Shown here piece after piece: positions 54,224 through 63,775 of a DNA stretch of 64,000 bases. The notes under the pieces are model-generated. The model made no database searches, was not told where the DNA came from, and saw nothing but the letters and a program-made list of their open reading frames with translations. The DNA comes from JAKZVK01 sp965248255 (GTDB lineage: Bacteria > Acidobacteriota > Terriglobia > Bryobacterales > UBA6623), in contig CBDFIW010000004.1 in the NCBI GenBank assembly GCA_965248255.1, positions 1,674,001 through 1,738,000 on the forward strand, in the 5' to 3' direction. Each line of letters begins with the position of its first letter. Position 1 is the first letter of the stretch. Position numbers and translations under genes: made by a program.

Positions 54224-55402
54224 ATGAGCGACGCCTCCTATTCGAAATCCCGTCTCATCCCGGCAATCATCCTGGCGATCTACGTCTACGGCTCGATCGC
54301 CGCGCTGCTGGGCACGATCCTCCCCGAGATCGGCCAACTCTACGGACTCGACGAAACCCAACTCGGATACGTGGCAATGGCTCAGGCCATCGGGCTCATC
54401 ATCGCTTCGGTGTCGGTCGGGCCGATCGTCGACAACCGCGGCAAAAAGGCAGGATTAGTCGGCGGGCTCGCGGGCATCACCGTGGCCCTGGTCGGGCTGA
54501 CGGTTGCCCAGAGCTACTTAACCCTGCTGGGGACCATGTTCCTGCTTGGGCTGGGAGGCGGGGTTCTCGTCACGGGCTCGAACGCGCTGGTCAGCGACGT
54601 CGCGGAAGAGAAACGTGCCTCGGTGCTCAACTTTCTCAATCTATTCTTCGGGCTCGGAGGTATGGCGACACCGCTGCTCGCTGCCAACATCCCGGCGCTC
54701 GACACGACTCAGGCGCTATGTCTTTTCCTGGCCGCCATCAGCGGCTGCACCCTGCTCCTGCACATCTTTACGCCCATGCCGCCTCCGACCGGGGAGCGTG
54801 GGTTCGTCTTATCCGAGGCGGGGGCCCTTCTGCGCCAGCCGGCCCTTTATCTGCTCAGCCTGACGCTGTTCCTCTACGTCGCTTGCGAAGTGGGAGTGTT
54901 CAACTGGCTTGTGACGTATCTGGTCTCGCAGGGAGTCGAGGAGAGCTTCGCGCAGAACACGCTTGCGTTCGGATTTGCACTGGGCTTGCTGTTGGGCCGC
55001 TTGGCCGTGTCGCGTATCCTGTTGGGCATCTCCGAATTGAAAGTGATGCTGTGGACCTCCGTCGCCATGGCGGTCACGACATTCGCCATGCTCCACACAG
55101 GGGATCCGATGATCGCGGGTGTTGCCGTCTTCTTGGCCGGCCTGGCCATGGCTCCCGTCTTCCCGACGACGCTGGGTGTGGTTGGCAACGTGTTCAGGCG
55201 CATGACCGGCACGGCCATGGGCATCGTTATCACCTCCGGGTGGATCGGCCTGGCCGTTAGCTCGCCCATCATCGGCTGGATGGCCGACCGCTCGGACCTG
55301 GGCAGCGCCTTGCTGCTGCTGCCCGCGATGTCAGTGGTGCTCGTTGGGACCAACCTGCTCTTGCGCCGCCATATGGGCAAGCCCGCCGTCGAGCGGGCTT
55401 AG
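54224..55402 (+). CDS. MFS transporter
   Basis: A 392-residue major facilitator protein with about 12 helices. The helix 2-3 loop motif appears as GPIVDNRGKKAGLVGGLAG. YGLDETQLGYVAMAQAIGLI and the second half with TTLGVVGNVFRRMTGTAMGI resemble sugar-type permeases. No substrate call is possible. Weak ribosome site. Confidence 0.82.
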   Translation: MSDASYSKSRLIPAIILAIYVYGSIAALLGTILPEIGQLYGLDETQLGYVAMAQAIGLIIASVSVGPIVDNRGKKAGLVGGLAGITVALVGLTVAQSYLTLLGTMFLLGLGGGVLVTGSNALVSDVAEEKRASVLNFLNLFFGLGGMATPLLAANIPALDTTQALCLFLAAISGCTLLLHIFTPMPPPTGERGFVLSEAGALLRQPALYLLSLTLFLYVACEVGVFNWLVTYLVSQGVEESFAQNTLAFGFALGLLLGRLAVSRILLGISELKVMLWTSVAMAVTTFAMLHTGDPMIAGVAVFLAGLAMAPVFPTTLGVVGNVFRRMTGTAMGIVITSGWIGLAVSSPIIGWMADRSDLGSALLLLPAMSVVLVGTNLLLRRHMGKPAVERA

Positions 55403-55429
55403 CGGTTCCGGCCGGATACTGCGGGGACA

Positions 55430-57358
55430 TCAGTTCTTTGGGGACAGCGGAAAGCGGTGCTCTAAGTTCCCATCGCCGGCCGAGATACTGCGTTGCTGGG
55501 GTTCAAAGTTCTCTTTCTCTACCCGAACTACGTGCGGACCCGCCGGAAGATCGACCCGTGCAGGGGTTTCTTGTTCTATTCTGCGACCGTCCACGAAGAT
55601 GTCAGCGCCGTCCGGGGTACTGCTGATGTAGATCGATTCAATCACGGCCTGCAGCCTGACAAACACTTCGCGCGGCTGTGAGTCAACCTCAAACGATCTG
55701 CTCGCTTTGATAAAGCCGGGCCGAACGACCGTAACGTAGTGCCTTCCCGGAAGGAGTTCGATCGCGCACGGCGTCACGCAAGAGTGCTGTTGCGACTCGT
55801 CGACGATCAACTTGGCGCCTGGGCTCGTCGATGTGAACGTAACGAGAACCGGCGGCAGTGGTGGCGGTGCCGCTTCTAAGGCAGCAAGCGGCAACTCTAA
55901 CGGCCTCGAACCGACCCCGAACGATTTTCGTGTGGGAATGAATCCCTTCTTTCGACCGACGACCTCATGCTTTCCCGTTGAGAGGACGAGCGAACAGGGA
56001 ACGACACACGACTGATCGTCCTTGCCATCTACCACAACCTCTATCCCGGTCTGGTCACTGATGATCGCGACCGAAGTGAGGGCCGGACTCAGCTCGAGTG
56101 CCAGTTCGATTGCCTCCCCACCCACTTCGAATGGCTTGCGGATATCAGCGAATCCCGCGAGTTGGACGGACAGGTCGTGTTCCCCTGGGGCAAGATCGAG
56201 AGAGCAAGGCGATTTGCAAGAGGCCCCGGGGTTGCTGTCCACGACAACGGTTGCCCCAGGCTCGGTCGTGACGAAGCGGACCGGCACTCGCGACGGCCAA
56301 AACACCAGTGCCGCGCCCAGAGCGATCACCACGGTGGCAGCGGTCCAGGCAAGAAACTTGCGCACACCCGGCCGCGAGAATTGGACCTTGATCACTTCGG
56401 TCCAGCGAGTGGGCGCTGCTGCCACATCCCTGCGGGCACGCTCGCGGCGAGGCTTGCTAGGAAGCTTGGGCAGGGGGACCGTCGGCGGCGGCTTCTCAGG
56501 CGTCCATTCCTGGGGCCTCAGGATCTCCTTTGTGATGCGGCGCTTTTGGCAGGCCGCTTCAACCGCTTCCGCAAAGGCTTCACAACACGGGTGGCGCTCA
56601 TTCGGATCCCGGGCCAGGGCCTTCAGGATCGCTAGATCCAGTTCAGGACTGACCTTAGGGTTGAGCTCCTTGGGTGTTTCCGTTACCCCCGTGACGATCT
56701 TGAACATGATCGAGTACGGGCTGCCGCCGATGAAGGGTTTCTTCCCGGTGAACAATTGGTAAGCGATCACACCGAGAGCAAACTGATCGGACCGGCCGTC
56801 TAGCGGGTGATCTTGGACCTGTTCGGGAGACATATACCCGGGCGTGCCGACCACAAGCCCTGTCTTGGCGAACGTCGACGTGGTGATCCGGGCGATGCCG
56901 AAGTCCGTAATCCGCAACTCCTCCCGCTTGGTCACCATGAGGTTGGCGGGTTTGATGTCTCGGTGGACGACCTCCTGCTTATGCGCGTAATCGAGGGCGG
57001 CTCCCGTCTGGCGCAGGATGTCGCAAGCGAAGCCAAAGTCCGCGGTCGGACCATTTCTGATCCGCTCGTCGAGGGTTACGCCGTCGACGAACTCCATTGT
57101 AATGTAACCCAAACCCTCGTGAGTGCCGACGTCGTAGATTCTGACGATGCCCGGGTGTTCCAGACGCCCGCTGGCTTTCGCCTCCTGAAAGAGGCGGTCA
57201 CGCAGATGGCCCGTCTGAGCTGATTGGAACTCCCCCTGCGGGTGAATGACCTTGATGGCTACGTCCCGCTCGATGATGGGGTCGCGCGCCCGGTAGACAA
57301 CCCCCATCGCGCCCCGGCCGAGCTCGCTGACGACCTGATAGCGCCCGATCTGCCTCAT
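55430..57358 (-). CDS. Membrane Ser/Thr protein kinase with four PEGA domains
   Basis: A 642-residue Hanks-type kinase. The kinase domain spans about 7-270 with glycine loop ELGRGAMGVVY, catalytic Lys in DVAIKV (K36), HRDIKPANL with D134, DFG at 152-154 and GTPGYMSPEQ. A Pro/Arg-rich juxtamembrane part and one helix (FLAWTAATVVIALGAALVFW, about 340-360) precede four PEGA beta domains (each with PGA-x-V-x-VDG-like strands, and repeated C-x-x-PC pairs in the first three) outside the cell. Likely senses envelope or substrate signals. It reads toward the MFS gene. Confidence 0.92.
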   Translation of the reverse strand: MRQIGRYQVVSELGRGAMGVVYRARDPIIERDVAIKVIHPQGEFQSAQTGHLRDRLFQEAKASGRLEHPGIVRIYDVGTHEGLGYITMEFVDGVTLDERIRNGPTADFGFACDILRQTGAALDYAHKQEVVHRDIKPANLMVTKREELRITDFGIARITTSTFAKTGLVVGTPGYMSPEQVQDHPLDGRSDQFALGVIAYQLFTGKKPFIGGSPYSIMFKIVTGVTETPKELNPKVSPELDLAILKALARDPNERHPCCEAFAEAVEAACQKRRITKEILRPQEWTPEKPPPTVPLPKLPSKPRRERARRDVAAAPTRWTEVIKVQFSRPGVRKFLAWTAATVVIALGAALVFWPSRVPVRFVTTEPGATVVVDSNPGASCKSPCSLDLAPGEHDLSVQLAGFADIRKPFEVGGEAIELALELSPALTSVAIISDQTGIEVVVDGKDDQSCVVPCSLVLSTGKHEVVGRKKGFIPTRKSFGVGSRPLELPLAALEAAPPPLPPVLVTFTSTSPGAKLIVDESQQHSCVTPCAIELLPGRHYVTVVRPGFIKASRSFEVDSQPREVFVRLQAVIESIYISSTPDGADIFVDGRRIEQETPARVDLPAGPHVVRVEKENFEPQQRSISAGDGNLEHRFPLSPKN

Positions 57359-57577
57359 GAGGTGGAAACCCTAGCGCCGAATGCAATCCCCCTGAGGATA
57401 TCACGCGAAATAAGCCCCCGCGAGGGGCCACAAGTGGGGCCGGTGAGCACGGATTTCCTTTGGGGCCGTCCTGGCGCGGCCCGTTGCATCGAGTCTCCTC
57501 AGTTCGGAATGGATCAGCCTATTGAAGCCCGCAAATTATTATGACACTTTTTGACAGTGTGGAGCATCTATATATGT

Positions 57578-58781
57578 ATGGGCAACCCCAAAGGTGTGAA
57601 GCGGGATTTCAAGGCGCTGGAGAAGCGCCGTTTCGAAGCGATGCGGCTGCTCCACCAAGGCCACAATCAGTCCGAGACGGCGAGACGGCTGAACGTCGCT
57701 CGCCAAACCGTCAGTGAGTGGCGGCGGCAATACCGCGAGCAGGGTGCGGCCGGACTCCGCCAGGCCGGGCGCGCCGGACGCAAGCCGCTCCTCGATGCCG
57801 CACAACGCGAACGCCTGACGTCGCTGCTGCTGGAAGGCCCGGAAGCCCACGGCTTCCCAACGCCCCTGTGGAGCTGTCCGCGGGTGGCTCGGCTGACCGG
57901 AGACGAGTTCGGGGTCGCATACCACGCAGGCCACGCCTGGAAGATCCTGCGAGCGCTCGACTGGAGCCCGCAACGCCCGGCCGGAAAGGCGCGCGAGCGC
58001 AACGAAGAGCGGATCCGCACCTGGAAGCGCAAGACCTGGAAGCGCATTAAAAAAAGCCCAAAACGAAGGCCGTACGCTCGTCTTCATCGACGAAAGCGGA
58101 TTGAGTCAGAAGCCGCATCGCTGCCGCACCTGGGCGCCACGTGGCCAAACACCGGTGCTGCAGTTTAACTTCAACTGGGAGAAGCTTTCCGTCTCGGCGG
58201 GGCTGACGCTGCGTAACTTCTACTTCCGGCTCTATCCCGGTGCGATCGGCAAAGAGCAAGTGACCGACTTTCTCAAGGCGTTGGTAGAAGCCGCATCGCT
58301 GCCGCACCTGGGCAAGAGCATCACGTGGCCACATCGCACCGGTGCTGCAGTTTAACTTCAACTGGGAGAAGCTTTCCGTCTCGGCGGGGCTGACGCTGCG
58401 TAACTTCTACTTCCGGCTCTATCCCGGTGCGATCGGCAAAGAGCTCAAGTGACCGACTTTCTCAAGGCGTTGGTACGTCATATCGATCGCCCGCTGCTGA
58501 TCGTCTGGGATCGGCTGCCGGCGCACCGTAGCCGCCTGGTGCAAGAGTTCATCGAACTCTCCGAAGGCCACATCGCAACCGAGTACTTGCCACCCTATGC
58601 GCCGGAGTTGAATCCGGTGGAATACATCTGGGCTTACTGGAAGCAGCACGAGTTGCCGAACGTCTGTCCGAAAGACTACGGCGAGCTGAACGAGCGGGCC
58701 CGCAAGGCACTCCGCCGCATGTACCGCAAACCGCGTTTGATCACGGCCTTCTGGAAACAGTCTTCTCTTTGTTTTGACTGA
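57578..58781 (+). pseudogene. IS630 transposase, copy 2, broken
   Basis: OrfA starts as in copy 1 (MGNPKGVKRDFKALEKRRF) and keeps its helix-turn-helix. At the A7 run the frame reads RIKKSPKRRP and no longer permits the -1 slip into OrfB. A direct duplication (58109-58286 and 58287-58475) then repeats part of the catalytic core, with an 11-base length difference between units. The last part, LVRHIDRPLLIVWDRLPAHR to the end, is intact in another frame. Confidence 0.88.
58109..58475. repeat. Tandem duplication inside IS630 copy 2 (178 + 189 bp)
   Basis: Both units run from GAAGCCGCATCGCTGCC to CTCAAGGCGTTGGTA. The second has insertions of nine and two bases. A real duplication should be confirmed because short-read assembly can create such structures. 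Confidence 0.85.
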
Positions 58782-58803
58782 CTCTATATTATGCGGGAGT
58801 CAA

Positions 58804-59190
58804 TAGAACGTGTTCTGCTCAATAAGTGAATCGAACACCGCGAGCCTTACAGGTCTCTGAAGAAAAGGCCTCTAACTCGCTGACGGACACGAACTTCGCT
58901 CCGGCATCCGGCATTCGGTTGTATCATCTTGTTGGAATAATCAGGGATTCGCCTCAGACCGCGGTACTTCATGGTCCGAGAGGGATTCACCAGGGCCTTG
59001 AGGGCCTAGGATCTGCCCCGCTCCGGGGAACTGGTCCGCGCAGCGGAAGACCGACGCCCTCGCTGGTTGCGGGCCCGAGGAATGCCGAAAATGCTTGCGC
59101 GAGGACACCTGCCCCTGACTGGAACCACGGCGGCGGATGCGCCGTCCTCTTCCCCCGATTCCTATTTGATCAGAGAAAGGTTCGCACGCC
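58804..59190. other. Intergenic, no gene recognised
   Basis: Open frames here are weak and overlap the next gene. No clear promoter; AGAGAAAGG (59171-59179) may serve as ribosome site for the next gene. Confidence 0.4.
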
Positions 59191-60189
59191 ATGCCACAGC
59201 CAAAGGACAGAATTCAGCCAGCCATTCGCGCGATCGGAGAGAACACTCCCGACGACTATAAGATCGCGCCGCTCAAGCACGCCAACCAACTGCGGGCGAA
59301 GGCGCCAGCTCTCGCGGACCTACTTGAGTCAGCCAGGATCAAGGCTGTGGCGGAGGCGTACCACGTCGCCGACCAGGAGGCCGTTGACGCCCAGGCACGA
59401 TTCAAGACGGTTTCGTCGCGAGCACGGTGGGCCGTCTTCGTCGCGGCCTGTTTCACGGGGTCTCTTCTTGCGGTCGGGAGTCTTGGCACGGTACTGGGGG
59501 CTTCACAACAATCGGCGGCCACGCTGTTAGCGGTTGCCGGTTTGATCAGCGGCGTAGTTGCCGGCGTCTGGCTGAATCAGATCGGTTCCGGCAAGCTGCT
59601 CGAGCAATGGATGACGAAACGTGCCGAAGCCGAGAGCCACCGCCTGCGGTACTTCTCTCGGCTCAGCGAGCAAAGCGGCGACCCGGAAACGCGCCTGCTC
59701 CAACTCGAGTATTTCCGGCGCTTCCAACTCGACGTCCAACGGACCTTCTATCGTGCTCGGGGTCGCGACCACCAAGCTGCCGCAGCTCGTGCCGTGACAA
59801 TGGGCTCCTGGAGCATGGGCGGCGTCGCTCTCGCCAACGGGTTGGTCCTCCAGGGGATCGAATGGGCGGGTATCGCTGCCCTCGGTGTCGCCGCCCAAGC
59901 GCTCTCGTCGCTGGCCACCAATGGTGAAGCTGCCAACCAGGACACCCGCAACTCTGAAAGGTATGAACGCACCTGGCAGACCCTACAGAAGTTGACGGAG
60001 CGGCTCGATGAAGTACGACACGTGACTGCCCTGGGTAATAAGGATGCACTGCCTCTATTCGTAGAGTCGGTGCACGAGCAACTGTCGCTCGAACACCGCC
60101 AGTGGCTCAAGAGCGGCGAACAAATCAGTTCAGCCATCGCCGGCCTTGACAAGACCCTTGAGGAGAGTCGTGCCGGCACAAGGGACTAA
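59191..60189 (+). CDS. Membrane protein resembling SLATT/DUF4231 effectors
   Basis: A 332-residue protein of unknown function. An N-terminal helical part (about 35-78) leads to a hydrophobic hairpin (about 79-101 and 109-128), then a charged helix with LLEQWMTKRAEAESHRLRYF, a second hydrophobic pair (about 204-222 and 224-242) and a long helical C-terminus (about 250-330). The helix, two-TM hairpin and W-x3-RAEAE-x2-RL order resembles the SLATT/DUF4231 fold, membrane effectors of nucleotide-triggered conflict systems. The similarity is by eye only. A Trypco1-like gene lies 2.4 kb downstream, a related context. Confidence 0.45.
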   Translation: MPQPKDRIQPAIRAIGENTPDDYKIAPLKHANQLRAKAPALADLLESARIKAVAEAYHVADQEAVDAQARFKTVSSRARWAVFVAACFTGSLLAVGSLGTVLGASQQSAATLLAVAGLISGVVAGVWLNQIGSGKLLEQWMTKRAEAESHRLRYFSRLSEQSGDPETRLLQLEYFRRFQLDVQRTFYRARGRDHQAAAARAVTMGSWSMGGVALANGLVLQGIEWAGIAALGVAAQALSSLATNGEAANQDTRNSERYERTWQTLQKLTERLDEVRHVTALGNKDALPLFVESVHEQLSLEHRQWLKSGEQISSAIAGLDKTLEESRAGTRD

Positions 60190-60215
60190 ACAGAAGGACT
60201 CACCTTGACTGTGGC

Positions 60216-60247
60216 GCACGCCCGTGGCGTGCCGAGCCGTGCTCGGC
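60216..60247. repeat. Two interlocked 7-bp-arm palindromes
   Basis: GCACGCC-CGT-GGCGTGC (60216-60232) and GCCGAGC-CGT-GCTCGGC (60231-60247) overlap by two bases. Loops are identical, arms differ. They lie between convergent genes but lack T-tracts. Confidence 0.75.
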
Positions 60248-60298
60248 TCATGTCCGGCCCCACCGACCCGTCTTTGGATCTGAAGCCGGGCCCTCCGC

Positions 60299-62122
60299 TC
60301 ACTTCACAATCGGCAACAAGATATGCGAAGGCCGGTCTTTCGTGTGGTAGATCGTGTGGTGCGCAATCTTCACCGATGTGTCGGTTCCGAAGGGTTCGCC
60401 CGTGTTCGGGTTGCGGTCGAACTGCGGAAAATGGGAGCTTGCAATCTGCACGCGGATGCGGTGCCCCTCCTGGAACGCTACGCTCGTGCCCACCATGTCG
60501 ATCTCGAACTTGTAGACCCTTCCCGGCTCGAGTAGCTCTTGCTGGTCGAGCCCCTTCCAATAACGGGCCCGCAAGATGCCCTCGGCCATGTTGTAGGCCT
60601 TGCCGTCGGGATAGACATCGATCAGCCTCGCGACGAAGTCCGTGTCGCGAACATCGGTCGAGGCGTACAGCACGAACTTGACCGGCCCCGTCACATCGAC
60701 TTCTTCCTCGAGGAAGTCGGATGTATAGACCAGCACGTCGTTGCGGCTCTCGACATCGCTCTGCTCGCGAGGACCCGCCAGGGTGGGCGTGCCGCAGCAG
60801 TTGTTGCCGCCGGTGCTGGGTACCGGCATGTCGGGATCGTAGGTGTACTTGTCGGCCGCGGAATCCGAAGACGGCTTGTCCCACGAGAGGCGTCCGTCGC
60901 CGCGGTAACTGTTGGCGCCGCCGTCGCTGTCGAGATAGTACTCGACGTACTGCGTGCGCGCGAGCGGGTATTCCTTCTCGAACTTCCACTCGTTGGTCCC
61001 CATCGTGAAGAGCTTGACGGGCGGCTCGGTGGCTAGGCCGTTGTCAATGCCTTTCAGCCAGTAATCGAACCAGCGCACGCCGACAGCGTTGGAATCGATC
61101 ATGGCGCAGGGGCCGAAGTCGATATCACCGGTCGTCTGCGACGGACCGTGGCCCCAGGCGCCGATAATGATGTTGCTGCCCTTGCGTGCGGTCTCGGTCT
61201 TGCCCTTCTTGCTCATCCCGACGTAGCCGCGCAGCGTGCCCTGGCTGAAGATGTCAAACCAACCGCCCAGGGTGTGGGCCGGGACGTTGATCTTCTCGAA
61301 GACCTCCTCGGCGTTGATCTTCTTCCAGTAGTCGTCGTAGTCGGGGTGGGCCATCCAGTCTTTATAGAACTGCGCGTTGCGCCCGACGAGCTTCTGCATG
61401 GTGTTCAGCGGCAGGTGCATGAGGACTTTGTCGTAACTGATGCCTTCCGGACCGCCCTCCAGCGTGTGCGGCCCGACGTTCTGCATGATGCGCGATTCCT
61501 GCCGCACCGCGCCCCAGCCGAAATTGAACGACAGACGCCAGCCGCCGTTGAGCGTGATCCAGTCGTGATAGAGGCTCGTCGAGGCGACCTTGGGGAAGAT
61601 CGTCACTAGGCTGGGCGGCGCGGACATGGCGGCGCGCCATTGGACGTGCCCCAGGTAAGAACCGCCGTCCATGCCGACCTTGCCGTTTGACCAGGGCTGT
61701 TTGGCCGCCCACTCGATCGTGTCGTAGCCGTCGTTCATATCGTCGCGGAAGGGCTCCCATTTGCCTTCGGATTCGTGGCGTCCCCGGGTGTCTTGATAGA
61801 CGTAGACGTACCCGCGGCGCGCAAAGTAGACTCCGTTGCGGTATGAGGTCGGATAGCGTTCCGTGCTGTAGGGCGTACGCGAGACCAGGACCGGCCACTT
61901 ACCCTCGCCCGCGGGTCGATAGACGTCGGCGTAGAGAATCACTCCGTCCCTCATCGGCACGCCCACACGGTTCTGGACTTGGACGTCGTTGCGCGGCGGA
62001 ATCTCTTCCGGGAACAGCGGCTGCTCGCATTCGTGCGCGTCGGCAAACACTGCCGGCGAGACCACGACGACGGCCGACAAGATGAACAGACAGCTTCTAC
62101 AAACGATAGGCTTCAGCGCCAT
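60299..62122 (-). CDS. CocE/NonD-family hydrolase (X-Pro dipeptidyl-peptidase S15-like), exported
   Basis: About 607 residues from ATG 62122, which has AGGGAG ten bases upstream and opens a signal peptide (CRSCLFILSAVVVVSPAVFA). Alpha/beta hydrolase with the nucleophile Ser in VGMDGGSYLGHVQW, preceded by RDGVILYADVYRP and YVYVYQDTRGRHESEGKW. The C-terminal jelly-roll ends DRPSHILLPIV. Family members hydrolyse esters, amides or X-Pro peptides. An ATG at 62176 is in frame but gives no better signal. Confidence 0.88.
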   Translation of the reverse strand: MALKPIVCRSCLFILSAVVVVSPAVFADAHECEQPLFPEEIPPRNDVQVQNRVGVPMRDGVILYADVYRPAGEGKWPVLVSRTPYSTERYPTSYRNGVYFARRGYVYVYQDTRGRHESEGKWEPFRDDMNDGYDTIEWAAKQPWSNGKVGMDGGSYLGHVQWRAAMSAPPSLVTIFPKVASTSLYHDWITLNGGWRLSFNFGWGAVRQESRIMQNVGPHTLEGGPEGISYDKVLMHLPLNTMQKLVGRNAQFYKDWMAHPDYDDYWKKINAEEVFEKINVPAHTLGGWFDIFSQGTLRGYVGMSKKGKTETARKGSNIIIGAWGHGPSQTTGDIDFGPCAMIDSNAVGVRWFDYWLKGIDNGLATEPPVKLFTMGTNEWKFEKEYPLARTQYVEYYLDSDGGANSYRGDGRLSWDKPSSDSAADKYTYDPDMPVPSTGGNNCCGTPTLAGPREQSDVESRNDVLVYTSDFLEEEVDVTGPVKFVLYASTDVRDTDFVARLIDVYPDGKAYNMAEGILRARYWKGLDQQELLEPGRVYKFEIDMVGTSVAFQEGHRIRVQIASSHFPQFDRNPNTGEPFGTDTSVKIAHHTIYHTKDRPSHILLPIVK

Positions 62123-62614
62123 GGAAACAATACTCCCTTCACAAACTGCTTCACAGACTGGATGGAACCTCCCCAACCGTCGGCAAGTGTATCAGATGGC
62201 GGTCGGTGGTGCCCAGCAACCCCTCGGCGAGCCGCGATGGTAACGGCTGGTGAACAGCGGGACCGTCCGCGTCGCCCCGCTTGGAGTCCCTACGAGGAGC
62301 GGCCGTTCAAAGGTACTCTACCCAGGTCGCAACTAGCGCTCCATCGCCGGCCACACCCGCGAGATCATCGAGAAATCCGTTGGGGGATGCGTCGTCTACC
62401 TGACGGAGTAGACCCCGACGCACTCTCGATCGCCATCCAGATACCAGAGGTCGTGAAGACACCCAGACTGGTCAGGTGTTCAGGGTGTCGACTTTCGCTC
62501 AGCAAAAACCTTAGGCCCGCGTCGGCCAATCGGGACCTGCCGAGTAATCGACAGGGTGAAGCCCACTTGAAAGCCGGCTCCAAATGTTTGAAAATGAACC
62601 TGTGGAGAAATGAC
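62123..62614. other. Intergenic with a possible gene remnant
   Basis: No intact gene. A short open segment 62337-62411 translates to RSIAGHTREIIEKSVGGCVV then YLTE and stop; it looks like true coding sequence but is preceded by a stop and has no start. It might be the remnant of an upstream partner of the next gene. Confidence 0.3.
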
Positions 62615-62759
62615 ATGGCATCGCGCAAGAATGACAGCCACGACGAAACCATCCCGTTCCTTGTGGAAGTTCAGACCAAGGGTGGTTCTCACACAGCTTG
62701 GAAGAAAATTCCTGTCGGCACAATGACTGAGAGCCTATTGACTCCCGCATAATATAGAG

Positions 62760-63296
62760 TCAGTCAAAACAAAGAGAAGACTGTTTCCAGAAGGCCGTGA
62801 TCAAACGCGGTTTGCGGTACATGCGGCGGAGTGCCTTGCGGGCCCGCTCGTTCAGCTCGCCGTAGTCTTTCGGACAGACGTTCGGCAACTCGTGCTGCTT
62901 CCAGTAAGCCCAGATGTATTCCACCGGATTCAACTCCGGCGCATAGGGTGGCAAGTACTCGGTTGCGATGTGGCCTTCGGAGAGTTCGATGAACTCTTGC
63001 ACCAGGCGGCTACGGTGCGCCGGCAGCCGATCCCAGACGATCAGCAGCGGGCGATCGATATGACGTACCAACGCCTTGAGAAAGTCGGTCACTTGCTCTT
63101 TGCCGATCGCACCGGGATAGAGCCGGAAGTAGAAGTTACGCAGCGTCAGCCCCGCCGAGACGGAAAGCTTCTCCCAGTTGAAGTTAAACTGCAGCACCGG
63201 TGTTTGGCCACGTGGCGCCCAGGTGCGGCAGCGATGCGGCTTCTGACTCAATCCGCTTTCGTCGATGAAGACGAGCGTACGGCCTTCGTTTTGGGC
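62760..63296 (-). CDS. IS630 transposase, catalytic half (OrfB), copy 3
   Basis: As in copy 1: DDE residues in LVFIDESG, LIVWDRLPAHRS and LPPYAPELNPVEYIW. Reached from OrfA by a -1 slip at 63302-63296. Confidence 0.88.
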   Translation of the reverse strand, partial: AQNEGRTLVFIDESGLSQKPHRCRTWAPRGQTPVLQFNFNWEKLSVSAGLTLRNFYFRLYPGAIGKEQVTDFLKALVRHIDRPLLIVWDRLPAHRSRLVQEFIELSEGHIATEYLPPYAPELNPVEYIWAYWKQHELPNVCPKDYGELNERARKALRRMYRKPRLITAFWKQSSLCFD

Positions 63297-63775
63297 TTTT
63301 TTTTAATGCGCTTCCAGGTCTTGCGCTTCCAGGTGCGGATCCGCTCTTCGTTGCGCTCGCGCGCCTTTCCGGCCGGGCGTTGCGGGCTCCAGTCGAGCGC
63401 TCGCAGGATCTTCCAGGCGTGGCCTGCGTGGTATGCGACCCCGAACTCGTCTCCGATCAGCCGAGCCACCCGCGGACAGCTCCACAGGGGCGTTGGGAAG
63501 CCGTGGGCTTCCGGGCCTTCCAGCAGCAGCGACGTCAGGCGTTCGCGTTGTGCGGCATCGAGGAGCGGCTTGCGTCCGGCGCGCCCGGCCTGGCGGAGTC
63601 CGGCCGCACCCTGCTCGCGGTATTGCCGCCGCCACTCACTGACGGTTTGGCGAGCGACGTTCAGCCGTCTCGCCGTCTCGGACTGATTGTGGCCTTGGTG
63701 GAGCAGCCGCATCGCTTCGAAACGGCGCTTCTCCAGCGCCTTGAAATCCCGCTTCACACCTTTGGGGTTGCCCAT
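63248..63775 (-). CDS. IS630 transposase, DNA-binding half (OrfA), copy 3
   Basis: ATG 63775 to the stop at 63248. Helix-turn-helix HNQSETARRLNVARQTVSEW is unchanged and the A8-G slippery run (63304-63296) is intact, so this copy should make a full transposase. Confidence 0.88.
   Translation of the reverse strand: MGNPKGVKRDFKALEKRRFEAMRLLHQGHNQSETARRLNVARQTVSEWRRQYREQGAAGLRQAGRAGRKPLLDAAQRERLTSLLLEGPEAHGFPTPLWSCPRVARLIGDEFGVAYHAGHAWKILRALDWSPQRPAGKARERNEERIRTWKRKTWKRIKKKPKTKAVRSSSSTKAD

Larger units (their letters stand above)
57522..58803 (+). mobile_element. IS630-family element, copy 2, defective (1282 bp)
   Basis: Ends TTGAAGCCCGCA and (inverted) TTGACTCCCGCA with TA at 57520-57521 and 58804-58805. 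It is 188 bases longer than copies 1 and 3 because of an internal tandem duplication, and its slippery run has seven A (58049-58055) not eight. It sits between the kinase promoter side and a gene-poor stretch. Confidence 0.9.

Noticed and set aside
58826..59530. 234-residue plus-strand ORF
   Set aside because: Its second half runs through the better-supported gene at 59191 in another frame; composition is shadow-like.
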